NCBI GenBank assembly: GCA_009702845.1
Contig: WLHG01000063.1
Location: 1 to 6,293, forward strand
From: Actinomycetota bacterium
Lineage (GTDB): Bacteria; Actinomycetota; Actinomycetes; Nanopelagicales; Nanopelagicaceae
Reading direction: 5' to 3'
Length of the DNA: 6,293 nucleotides
A program made the translations under genes and the position numbers. This document shows, one piece after another, positions 1 to 5,919 of this stretch. The notes below the pieces were generated by a model. It was not told the origin of the DNA and did no database searches. It saw only the letters and a program-made list of their open reading frames with translations. Each line of letters opens with the position of its first letter. Position 1 is the stretch's first letter.

Positions 1-104
1 AATACTCCTTCGAATTCATCTCCATGAACTCCTCCAAGAATTGCGATAGTTGGTCCATCGACTTTTCCCTTTACATATTCGATGGTCGGAAGGAGCGAAG
101 TCAT
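1..104 (-). CDS. Succinylglutamate desuccinylase/aspartoacylase-family zinc hydrolase, N-terminal fragment
   Basis: Only the first 34 codons are present; the gene runs off the left edge. An ATG at 104-102 opens a frame whose residues 16-34 read DGPTIAILGGVHGDEFEGV. This matches the N-terminal zinc site of the AstE/AspA family (M14-like carboxypeptidase fold), where the His and Glu of HGDE (here H27 and E30) bind zinc. Known members hydrolyse N-acyl amino acids: N-acetylaspartate, N-succinylglutamate, N-acetyl-diaminobutyrate. The gene lies 42 bases downstream of the SMP-30-like gene on the same strand. Shine-Dalgarno complementarity before the ATG is weak, but a TAGGCT box ends seven bases upstream, so leaderless initiation is possible. 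With an N-succinyl amino acid racemase pair at the other end of the window, it could be the deacylase of that pathway; this is inference. The family call is fairly sure; the substrate is unknown. Confidence 0.72.
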   Translation of the reverse strand, partial: MTSLLPTIEYVKGKVDGPTIAILGGVHGDEFEGV

Positions 105-111
105 GAGTAAA

Positions 112-117
112 AGCCTA
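112..117 (-). promoter_or_regulatory. Possible -10 box (TAGGCT) for a leaderless AstE/AspA-like gene
   Basis: On the minus strand TAGGCT fits the actinobacterial TANNNT -10 consensus and ends seven bases before the ATG at 104. That would place transcription start at the start codon. No clear -35 box is visible, and the gene could equally be read from the upstream SMP-30-like transcript. It is listed because three other genes in the window show the same arrangement. Confidence 0.3.
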
Positions 118-146
118 TTTCGATTGTTTACATTATGGCAAGGAGT

Positions 147-1013
147 TTAAGACTGGGAAATGAATAATTGTCCAGCCAGTGGAAATTCTTCGGACTGTGC
201 TTTTGTAAAACCTTCTTGCGCTGTCGTAATGAGCAACTGGGACTCATTCAAGCCGCCAATTGCCACGCTTGTTACTTGTTCGGCAGGAATAGACAACTCA
301 TTTAAAAAACCGCCCCCTAAATCGTAGAACCTAACTACAGATTTACTATAAATTGCTAACGAAATCCTCCCCGCGGAATCTAGAGAAATTCCATCAGGGA
401 AACCATCATCGGGCGGCAATTGAATAAATATCCTTGAGTTTGAGATATCGCCGGTTAAAACATTTACCTGATGTTGCCAGACTATTCGCTCGTAGGAGTC
501 AACATGATAAAGCTGCTCTCTTTCATGATCCCATGCCATTCCATTTGTTAGAGAGAAGCGGGGTAGTGCCTGCTTGATATCTCCACTCTTGTTAATTCGC
601 AAAAGTGCCCCAGTGCCTTTCGCGCGATCTGGCGAGACTGTTCCAATCCAAATATTTCCGGCAATATCGGCGATACCGTCATTAAGTAGCCAGTTCGGTG
701 GCATTGGAATTTCTATTGATTTGGATATTTCGTGTAAAGCATTTGATTCAGATTCAAAGTATCTCAGAGTGTTCTCCACTGCGACAACAACACGAGAGTC
801 ACCAATAGGCTGAACCAATGAGGTTCTAACATTGAATTCTTTTTTGCTTATAGGTAAATTATCCAGTTCATCAATCGAACCGCCTGGTCTCCAATACACA
901 ACGCCCTGTTCAGCATCTACCCACCACCAGTGGCCTTCTGCCCATCTTGGACTTTCACCCAAGGCACATCGCGGCGCCCCAAATAATTTAACTTCTTTAA
1001 AATCACTTGGCAT
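147..1013 (-). CDS. SMP-30/gluconolactonase/LRE-like family protein
   Basis: A 288-residue soluble six-bladed beta-propeller, close to the usual family length, with no signal peptide. Family members are divalent-metal lactonases that open sugar lactones or related cyclic esters. The signature blocks are in order: LGESPRW (residues 18-24), NDG (111-113) followed by IWIGT, TNGMAW (156-161), GFPDGI (204-209), VTSVAIGG (247-254) and a C-terminal PLAGQLF. The metal ligands of human regucalcin (E18, N154, D204) correspond to E20, N157 and D208, so the metal site looks intact. The substrate-contacting Arg two residues before the NDG motif in regucalcin is Leu109 here, so the substrate may not be an ordinary sugar lactone. 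The ATG start is supported by GGAG four bases upstream (1021-1018). It follows rarD on the same strand after 126 bases and precedes the AstE/AspA-like gene by 42 bases, so it may be cotranscribed with the latter. Confidence 0.88.
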   Translation of the reverse strand: MPSDFKEVKLFGAPRCALGESPRWAEGHWWWVDAEQGVVYWRPGGSIDELDNLPISKKEFNVRTSLVQPIGDSRVVVAVENTLRYFESESNALHEISKSIEIPMPPNWLLNDGIADIAGNIWIGTVSPDRAKGTGALLRINKSGDIKQALPRFSLTNGMAWDHEREQLYHVDSYERIVWQHQVNVLTGDISNSRIFIQLPPDDGFPDGISLDSAGRISLAIYSKSVVRFYDLGGGFLNELSIPAEQVTSVAIGGLNESQLLITTAQEGFTKAQSEEFPLAGQLFISQS

Positions 1014-1110
1014 ATATCTCCGGTTAGCAGTTCACTTATTTGGACCAAGCATTCACATTAGTTTTACTGTACCAAGAAATGAGGAAGCGGGTATAGCGGA
1101 GGCAAAATAC

Positions 1111-1133
1111 TCACTATATGTCTTTGTCACTAT
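1111..1133. repeat. Pair of TCACTAT heptamers in the rarD / SMP-30-like spacer
   Basis: TCACTAT occurs at 1111-1117 and again at 1127-1133, 16 bases apart, in the 126-base spacer before the SMP-30-like gene. A third copy, TCACTATG at 2089-2096, lies in the spacer upstream of rarD in the same orientation. The copy at 1111 overlaps a TATAGT sequence on the minus strand (1118-1113) that could be a -10 box. These are candidate binding sites for a shared regulator. The rest of this spacer shows no strong terminator or clear promoter; TACAGT (1071-1066) is another possible -10. Confidence 0.3.
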
Positions 1134-1139
1134 GTGCCC

Positions 1140-2039
1140 TTAGTCGGGCTGAACCAATCTGTTATCTCGCGTACTTCCTGACTTGATTAAGTCATAGCCG
1201 AGAGTTATCAGCGCTATCCAAATAAATACAAAGCCAACCCATCTTGCTGTCGGCATTGGCTCATGACGCACGAAGACTGCGATCATAAATGCCATTGTTG
1301 GGGTTAAATATTGCATTAAACCCATCATCGTAAACGGAATCCTGGTCGTTGCACCATTGAAGAGAAGCAGCGGAATTGCAGTTACTACGCCTGCACCAAT
1401 CAAAAGAGCGGTTGAGCTAACACCATGACCAAATTGACCATCGCCCCGCTGACCAATCCAAATCAAATAGCTACCATAGAAGACGGAAGATATTAAGGTT
1501 TCAATCGCAAGCCCCTGAAGCGCACCCAAATTGATCTTCTTCTTTACAAAGCTGTAACAGCTCCATGAAATTGCAAGTGAAAATGAGATCCATGGTGGAC
1601 GTCCATAGTCAAGAGTTAGAATTATTACGCCAACTATTGCAACAATAAAAGCTATCCATTGAATCTTTCGCATCTCTTCTTTGAATGCCAAGATTCCCAT
1701 AAGAACTAAGAGAATCGGCTGCATGTAATGACCGAGTGAAGCTTCAACAACCTGTTCGTTATTCACAGCCCAGATATATGAAAGCGAATTTCCTGACATA
1801 AAGACTGCCGCCAAGGTAAATTTCCAGAAATTTCCAGGGGCAAGCATCAAAGCAAAAGTGGATTTCAGTTGATTTCCGATAGAAAGTGCAATTACACAAA
1901 AGACAAACGACCATACTGAACGATGTGAAACCATTTCCAAAGGCGTTGCTGGTTTTAATAGCGGCCAATAGAGCGGAAATAAACCCCAAAGCGTGTAAGA
2001 AGAAAGGCCGTAAATAAAACCAAGACGAGTTTTACTCAT
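1140..2039 (-). CDS. rarD: RarD-type EamA/DMT-superfamily permease
   Basis: An integral membrane protein of 299 residues with about ten hydrophobic helices, as expected for the RarD branch of the drug/metabolite transporter superfamily. Its hallmarks are WGLFPLYW in helix 1 (residues 18-25), EMVSHR at 35-40 followed by WS, NSLSYIWAVNN at 84-94 leading into VEASLGHY, and FNGATTRIPFTMMGLMQYLTP at 227-247. The C-terminal tail is polar and charged. RarD proteins are named after a chloramphenicol-sensitivity phenotype, but their natural substrates are mostly unknown; metabolite or amino acid export is common in the superfamily. The start is set at the ATG (2039-2037), because it follows TACCGT by exactly six bases and has no Shine-Dalgarno sequence. 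A TTG codon immediately upstream would add one residue. The gene diverges from the 2-hydroxyacid dehydrogenase across a 113-base region. Its position among amino- and hydroxy-acid enzymes suggests a metabolite transporter of that pathway, which is inference. Confidence 0.92.
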   Translation of the reverse strand: MSKTRLGFIYGLSSYTLWGLFPLYWPLLKPATPLEMVSHRSVWSFVFCVIALSIGNQLKSTFALMLAPGNFWKFTLAAVFMSGNSLSYIWAVNNEQVVEASLGHYMQPILLVLMGILAFKEEMRKIQWIAFIVAIVGVIILTLDYGRPPWISFSLAISWSCYSFVKKKINLGALQGLAIETLISSVFYGSYLIWIGQRGDGQFGHGVSSTALLIGAGVVTAIPLLLFNGATTRIPFTMMGLMQYLTPTMAFMIAVFVRHEPMPTARWVGFVFIWIALITLGYDLIKSGSTRDNRLVQPD

Positions 2040-2045
2040 CAATTA

Positions 2046-2073
2046 ACGGTAATTCGTAATTTGAATCAGCCAA
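2046..2073 (-). promoter_or_regulatory. Probable rarD promoter (TTGGCT-N16-TACCGT), leaderless
   Basis: On the minus strand TTGGCT (2073-2068) matches four of six positions of TTGACA and is followed after 16 bases by TACCGT (2051-2046), a TANNNT -10 box. Six bases separate the box from the ATG at 2039, so transcription would begin at the start codon. No ribosome-binding sequence lies between them, which supports a leaderless mRNA. Confidence 0.5.
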
Positions 2074-2099
2074 TTATAAGACCCTCTATCACTATGCGG

Positions 2100-2111
2100 A
2101 TTTCTAGAAAT
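2100..2111. promoter_or_regulatory. 12-bp perfect palindrome between divergent genes, possible operator
   Basis: ATTTCTAGAAAT at 2100-2111 is a perfect palindrome within the rarD / 2-hydroxyacid dehydrogenase divergent region. If the dehydrogenase starts transcription at its ATG, the palindrome covers about -53 to -42, a common place for an activator site. No regulator gene is in the window and the site matches no operator I recognise, so this is a candidate only. Confidence 0.3.
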
Positions 2112-2140
2112 TACTTATTCTTTCGGGCGCTATTGTAGGG

Positions 2141-2146
2141 TAACTT
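2141..2146 (+). promoter_or_regulatory. Probable -10 box (TAACTT) of the 2-hydroxyacid dehydrogenase, leaderless
   Basis: TAACTT fits TANNNT and ends exactly six bases before the ATG at 2153, with no Shine-Dalgarno sequence in between. No good -35 box is found at the usual spacing, so an activator may be needed. The box lies inside the second copy of a direct repeat (2111-2121 and 2141-2151, ten of eleven bases the same, 30 bases apart). Confidence 0.5.
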
Positions 2147-2152
2147 ATTCTC

Positions 2153-3373
2153 ATGATTAAGAGCTCTCGTAAATTCCCGAGCCTCCCATATTTTTGGTCG
2201 TTAATCGATTGGACCATTCCATCGCTTAAACCCTACAAAGGACAGTTACTCCGAGCACAAACCATTAACGACTTAGCCAAAATTGCAAGAAAGCGCACCC
2301 CAAAAGTTGTCTTTGATTATGTTGAGGGTGGAGCAGTTGATGAGATCGCATATTCCAGAAGCCGTGAGGCATATTCCAAAATCGAATTTAATACACGCGT
2401 CTTGCGCGATGTATCGAAGGTAGATACCAGCGAAAAGATCTTAGGCAAAGTTGTAGATATCCCAATCTGCTTTGCCCCAACCGGATATACCCGCTTAATG
2501 CACCATGTTGGTGAGCCAGCAGTTGCAAACGTAGCCAGCAAAAACAATTTAATTTATGCACTTTCAACCATGGGGACAACTTCACCAGAAGAGCTTGCGG
2601 TGGCTGTTCCAGATTCTAGACGTTGGTTTCAAGTTTATATCATGAAGAATCGAAGCGATAGCTTGGCTGTGATTAAGCAGGCAGAGGACAATGGATTTGA
2701 GGCCCTAGTTTTAACAGTTGATACAGCTGCCACAGGTCTGCGATATAGAGATAATCGAAATGGTCTTACAGTGCCACCTAAAATTAGAATCAATACCGTC
2801 TTGGCAATTGCGCGCAAACCAATTTGGTGGCTCAATTTATTTACCACTGGAAAATTAGAGTTCGCAGCCTTCAGAGGTTGGGATAAGCCACTTTCACAAC
2901 TTGCTGCATTAATCTTTGATCCATCAACAACCGTGGAAGATATAGATTGGCTGCGTTCAGTTTGGAAAGGCCCAATTATTATTAAGGGAATTCAAAATGT
3001 CGAGGACGCAAAAGCCGTGGCAAAGCTAGGCGTTCAAGGAATTATTCTCTCCAATCACGGTGGTCGCCAATTTGATCGCGGCCAGATTCCACTAGAAATC
3101 CTTCCCGAAGTTGTTAAAGCCGTGGGAAATGAAGTTGAAGTTTATATCGATGGCGGAATCATGTCCGGACTTGATGCACTGGGTGCAATTGCACTGGGTG
3201 CTAAAGCAGTATTCATCGGTCGTGCCTATCTGTATGGAGCCATGGCTAATGGTGAAGCCGGTGTAGAGCAAGTAATTGAAATCATGCGTAGAGAGTTTGA
3301 AAACGGAATGGCACTCTCCGGTGCAGCCAATATTGCCGAACTTCGCATTAATGGAGCCCGAATTAGGAACTAG
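2153..3373 (+). CDS. lldD: FMN-dependent L-lactate / 2-hydroxyacid dehydrogenase (LldD2-like)
   Basis: A 406-residue member of the FMN-dependent alpha-hydroxyacid dehydrogenase family, a TIM barrel that oxidises L-2-hydroxy acids such as L-lactate to 2-oxo acids. Electrons go to the quinone pool in dehydrogenase members or to oxygen in oxidases. All residues equivalent to the catalytic set of glycolate oxidase are visible: Y56 (FDYVEGG), Y162 (FQVY), D190 (LTVD), R197, K278 (IIKG), H302 and R305 (SNHGGRQ), plus the phosphate-binding GR at 356-357. The blocks APTGYTRLMHH (108-118) and the extended N-terminus with ARKRTPKVVFDY point to the actinobacterial LldD2 type rather than plant glycolate oxidase. 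Its tryptophan-rich stretch around 224-230 and loop-4 region could contact the membrane. The ATG start follows a TAACTT box by six bases. It is followed on the same strand, after 129 bases, by an FAD-dependent oxidoreductase. L-lactate is the default substrate, but another hydroxy acid is possible. Confidence 0.93.
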   Translation: MIKSSRKFPSLPYFWSLIDWTIPSLKPYKGQLLRAQTINDLAKIARKRTPKVVFDYVEGGAVDEIAYSRSREAYSKIEFNTRVLRDVSKVDTSEKILGKVVDIPICFAPTGYTRLMHHVGEPAVANVASKNNLIYALSTMGTTSPEELAVAVPDSRRWFQVYIMKNRSDSLAVIKQAEDNGFEALVLTVDTAATGLRYRDNRNGLTVPPKIRINTVLAIARKPIWWLNLFTTGKLEFAAFRGWDKPLSQLAALIFDPSTTVEDIDWLRSVWKGPIIIKGIQNVEDAKAVAKLGVQGIILSNHGGRQFDRGQIPLEILPEVVKAVGNEVEVYIDGGIMSGLDALGAIALGAKAVFIGRAYLYGAMANGEAGVEQVIEIMRREFENGMALSGAANIAELRINGARIRN

Positions 3374-3395
3374 CAAGTGTGCTATTTATTGAGGT

Positions 3396-3467
3396 TATCT
3401 GCGCAAGCCGTAAAACCCTGGCGGGTTACCCGAGCGATTAATGAGTGGAAGTACATGAGGGTAGATA
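3396..3467 (+). other. Potentially structured RNA segment in the spacer between the two flavoenzyme genes
   Basis: The 129-base spacer 3374-3502 has no recognised gene. By eye it can fold into a three-way junction: TATCT (3396-3400) with AGATA (3463-3467), AACCC (3414-3418) with GGGTT (3423-3427), and ACCC (3428-3431) with GGGT (3459-3462). The three helices abut except for a 13-base single-stranded joint. A further small hairpin GGC/GCC (3472-3474, 3486-3488) follows. I compared it with the common riboswitch cores (SAM, glycine, lysine, cobalamin, FMN, TPP, guanidine, ZTP, fluoride) and recognised none. It may be a regulatory leader of the downstream gene, a 3' end of the upstream mRNA, or chance. 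Confidence 0.2.
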
Positions 3468-3490
3468 TTCAGGCCGGGGTGCATAGCCGT

Positions 3491-3496
3491 TAGAGT
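3491..3496 (+). promoter_or_regulatory. Possible -10 box (TAGAGT) of the FAD oxidoreductase, leaderless
   Basis: TAGAGT fits TANNNT and ends six bases before the GTG start at 3503, the same geometry as for rarD and the 2-hydroxyacid dehydrogenase. The nearest ribosome-binding-like GGAG overlaps the start codon itself, so a leadered start would be poorly placed. The -35 region (TTCAGG at 3468-3473) is weak. Confidence 0.42.
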
Positions 3497-3502
3497 TACG
3501 GA

Positions 3503-4786
3503 GTGGCCAAAGCAATCGTTATCGGTGCCGGAGTAATTGGCTGCTCAATCGCCTTTGAAATGGCGGCCAAGGGCTATGACGTTATTGCTATTGATAAAGC
3601 ACAAGGTCCAGGACAGGGCTCAACAAGCGCCTCGAGTGCCGTCGTTCGATTTAATTACTCTACTTATGATTCAGTAGCCCTTGCGTGGGAATCATTTCAC
3701 TGTTGGAAAAACTGGCCCGAGCATCTTGGCAAAGAACAAGAGCGCTATTCACAGATGATTGATGTGGGTGTTGTTATGTTGGATGCTCCCGTGATTTCAG
3801 GAGAAAAAACATCGCAGTTATTTGAAAAGGTCGGAATCCCATACAAAGTTTGGAATTCATTAGATTTGTCAAAGAATGTAAATGGAATCGATGTTGGTAA
3901 ATACTGGCCACCCAAAGCATTATCTGATGAAGCATTTTGGGAAGATGCCAAAGATTCACTGGGCGCGATCTATACCCCTAACGGAGGCTATATCGATGAT
4001 CCATTACTGGCGACACAGAATTTAGCGCAAGCGGCAGTTAATACTGGTGTTACGTTTCGCTTCAAAAGTAAAGTAACGGCGATTCTCCATCAAGGGAATC
4101 GAGTTATAGGCATAGAGATAGATGGCTCCGAAAAGATTTTGGCAGATGTCGTAGTCAATGCTGGAGGACCTTGGTCCAATCAGATTAACAAACTTGCCGG
4201 TGTTGGGGGAGATTTCACAATCTCTGTTAGGCCGATGCGTCAGGAAGTTCATCAAATAAATACTCCGATGAATTTAATTCCAGGACCAATTATTGGAGAC
4301 CTAGACCTAGGTACCTATATGAGATCTACTCCAGCTGGAGCAACACTTATTGGTGGCACCGAGCCTGAGTGTGATCGCCTTGACTGGGTCGATGATGTTG
4401 AGGCGGTAAATCTCAATAGAACTAAAGAGCTCTTCGAGGCTCAAGTTACTCGAGCAGCACGTAGGTTTCCTGCCCTAAAGATTCCAAACTCACCATCTGG
4501 CATTGCTGGCATATATGACGTTGCCTCTGATTGGACACCTATTTATGATCGGACCGGCCTCGATGGGTTTTACGTAGCCATAGGTACGAGCGGCAACCAG
4601 TTTAAGAACGCTCCGATGGTTGGGAAGTTGATGACAGAGTTAATCGATGCAGTCAGCGCAGGCAGAGATCACGATGCCGATCCCGTGCGAGTGCGCGCTG
4701 CGCATACAGGCAACGAGATCAACATGGGTACCTTCTCGCGAAAGCGCCTATTTAACGCTGACAATTCAGGAACTGTGATGGGATAA
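3503..4786 (+). CDS. FAD-dependent oxidoreductase of the D-amino acid oxidase (DAO) family
   Basis: A 427-residue soluble flavoprotein with an N-terminal Rossmann FAD site: IGAGVIG at residues 7-13, then D31 at the end of the second strand, where the acidic residue holds the FAD ribose. Further family blocks are VVNAGGPW (217-224), IGGTEPE (283-289) and GIYDVASDWTPI (336-347), followed by GFYVAIGTSGNQFKNAP (355-371), which closes the FAD site. The DAO family oxidises C-N bonds in sarcosine, dimethylglycine, glycine or D-amino acids, giving an imine or 2-oxo acid. There is no Cys at the site that anchors FAD in monomeric sarcosine oxidase, so the flavin is probably not covalently bound. The C-terminus carries an extra tail (HTGNEINMGTFSRKR and beyond). 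The start is GTG: an in-frame TAG lies at 3491, and GTG is the first start codon after it. It follows the lactate-type dehydrogenase on the same strand and ends 23 bases from the convergent racemase gene. The substrate cannot be read from the sequence. Confidence 0.88.
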   Translation: MAKAIVIGAGVIGCSIAFEMAAKGYDVIAIDKAQGPGQGSTSASSAVVRFNYSTYDSVALAWESFHCWKNWPEHLGKEQERYSQMIDVGVVMLDAPVISGEKTSQLFEKVGIPYKVWNSLDLSKNVNGIDVGKYWPPKALSDEAFWEDAKDSLGAIYTPNGGYIDDPLLATQNLAQAAVNTGVTFRFKSKVTAILHQGNRVIGIEIDGSEKILADVVVNAGGPWSNQINKLAGVGGDFTISVRPMRQEVHQINTPMNLIPGPIIGDLDLGTYMRSTPAGATLIGGTEPECDRLDWVDDVEAVNLNRTKELFEAQVTRAARRFPALKIPNSPSGIAGIYDVASDWTPIYDRTGLDGFYVAIGTSGNQFKNAPMVGKLMTELIDAVSAGRDHDADPVRVRAAHTGNEINMGTFSRKRLFNADNSGTVMG

Positions 4787-4800
4787 AAAGGAAAATCCCA
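4779..4800. terminator. Small hairpin at the convergent gene junction, weak terminator candidate
   Basis: TGGGAT (4779-4784) pairs perfectly with ATCCCA (4795-4800) around a ten-base A-rich loop. It spans the stop codon of the FAD oxidoreductase and lies just beyond the TAG stop of the racemase-family gene on the other strand. There is no T-tract after the stem on either strand, so intrinsic termination would be inefficient. It may instead end transcripts with help from Rho or by transcript collision. Confidence 0.25.
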
Positions 4801-4809
4801 GTGCCAACT

Positions 4810-5919
4810 CTATTTGTTACTGATTATTTCCACAGATCTCGTTATTGAATTCAGAAACTCCATATCTGGGACAACTCCGATTCCAACCCCATTGGGTACA
4901 TCTAGATATCCATCAACCATTTCAAAGGGCGTCGTAATATCCTGCTTGAAGAATCTAGATGATGCAGATGTGTCACCAGGTAAAGTAAATCCAGGAAGAG
5001 CGGCTAGCGCAAGATTGGCTGCACGACCGATACCTGTCTCTAACATTCCGCCACACCATACTGGAATCGATCTCTCCAAACAGTAGTTATGAATTTTAAC
5101 CGACTCCAAGTATCCGCCAACTCGTCCTGGTTTGATATTTATTACTGACGTTGCCTCTAACTCAAGTGCATCCTGGGCAGAGGACAAGGAGATAATCGAC
5201 TCATCTAAGCAAACCGGTGTCGTCATAATCCTTGCCAACTGTGCGTGGCCAAGGATGTCATGCTCATCTAAGGGCTGTTCGATTAGTAGCAGATTAAACT
5301 CATCCAACTGCTTGAGATGTTTCGAATCACTTCTTGAGTACGCTTGATTCGCATCCACTTGCAATGGCTTATCGGGAAAGAGCGCACGAATTTTTCTTAC
5401 CGGTTCAATATCCCAGCCAGGTTCAATTTTAAGTTTAATTCTCTTATATCCAGCCTCAACATAAGAAGTGACTTCATCTACTAAAGCCTCAATTGAAGGT
5501 GCTATTCCGACTGAAACCCCACATGGAACTTTGGATTTATTGGCACCAAGATATGTCGCAAGGGAAATGCCAGCGATTTTTAATTCTGCATCCAGAATCG
5601 CGGTTTCTAGGGCTGCTTTGGCCATTTGGGCACCTAGGTAAGGCTTTAAGAGCTCGGAAACAGTACGGGCGGAAACATCAGTTGCTCTGTTTAGTGCAGG
5701 TATCAAGAACTCTCGCATAGTCTCTAAACACCCTGAAATATATTCAGGTGAATATAGAGGCGAAGACATAGCGACGCACTCTGCCCAGCCGATTACAGCA
5801 TCTTCAGTCGTAACCTTCACAATCAATACTTCGCGATCGGATTGGGAGCCGAATGAAGTTCTAAATGGTCTTACTAGCGGCAGATGAATTCTCCGAAGTT
5901 CATACTCGACAATCTTCAC
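4810..5919 (-). CDS. menC: o-Succinylbenzoate synthase / N-succinylamino acid racemase family enzyme, probably the racemase
   Basis: A 369-residue enolase-superfamily enzyme, full length for the MenC/NSAR family: an N-terminal capping domain (about 1-120) and a beta barrel. The catalytic residues fall at almost the same numbers as in the Amycolatopsis NSAR/OSBS: K162 and K164 (KLK), metal ligands D189, E214 (IEQP) and D239 (LDES), and K263 in INIKPGRVGG. R266, reported as a second-shell residue favouring the racemase reaction, is present. Downstream are VWCGGMLETGIGRAAN (287-302) and LPGDTSAS (313-320), typical of this subgroup. menC is the family symbol, but the role need not be menaquinone synthesis. 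The gene overlaps a GNAT acyltransferase gene by four bases (GTGA), a pairing known from the N-succinyl pathway that converts D- to L-amino acids, so I favour N-succinylamino acid racemase. The GTG start has AAGGAG five bases upstream. OSBS activity or a dual function remains possible. Confidence 0.9.
   Translation of the reverse strand: MKIVEYELRRIHLPLVRPFRTSFGSQSDREVLIVKVTTEDAVIGWAECVAMSSPLYSPEYISGCLETMREFLIPALNRATDVSARTVSELLKPYLGAQMAKAALETAILDAELKIAGISLATYLGANKSKVPCGVSVGIAPSIEALVDEVTSYVEAGYKRIKLKIEPGWDIEPVRKIRALFPDKPLQVDANQAYSRSDSKHLKQLDEFNLLLIEQPLDEHDILGHAQLARIMTTPVCLDESIISLSSAQDALELEATSVINIKPGRVGGYLESVKIHNYCLERSIPVWCGGMLETGIGRAANLALAALPGFTLPGDTSASSRFFKQDITTPFEMVDGYLDVPNGVGIGVVPDMEFLNSITRSVEIISNK

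Noticed and set aside
574..1143. Plus-strand open frames opposite the SMP-30-like gene.
   Set aside because: Their translations resemble no known family, and they lie antisense to a gene with strong family motifs; they are shadow frames. The same holds for the shorter frames opposite the other genes.
1818..1837. A tandem 10-base repeat AAATTTCCAG.
   Set aside because: It lies inside rarD and encodes part of the natural sequence GNFWKF, and two adjacent similar codon groups explain it without any repeat function.
3407..3427. An H-type pseudoknot in the spacer (GCC 3407-3409 with GGC 3420-3422, plus AACCC with GGGTT).
   Set aside because: The second stem would begin with no linker after the first, leaving no bases to cross its groove, so the fold is sterically unlikely. 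The simple hairpin is preferred.
3374..3502. A tRNA gene in the spacer, considered because of its size and GC content.
   Set aside because: There is no T-loop consensus, no cloverleaf spacing and no acceptor stem on either strand.
3371..3505. The dehydrogenase, the spacer and the FAD oxidase are all in one frame, interrupted only by TAG at 3371 and TAG at 3491, which could suggest amber read-through or a broken fusion.
   Set aside because: Both proteins are complete with normal family ends, the 39-codon open stretch is short enough to occur by chance, and the racemase gene also ends in TAG, so TAG acts as an ordinary stop here.
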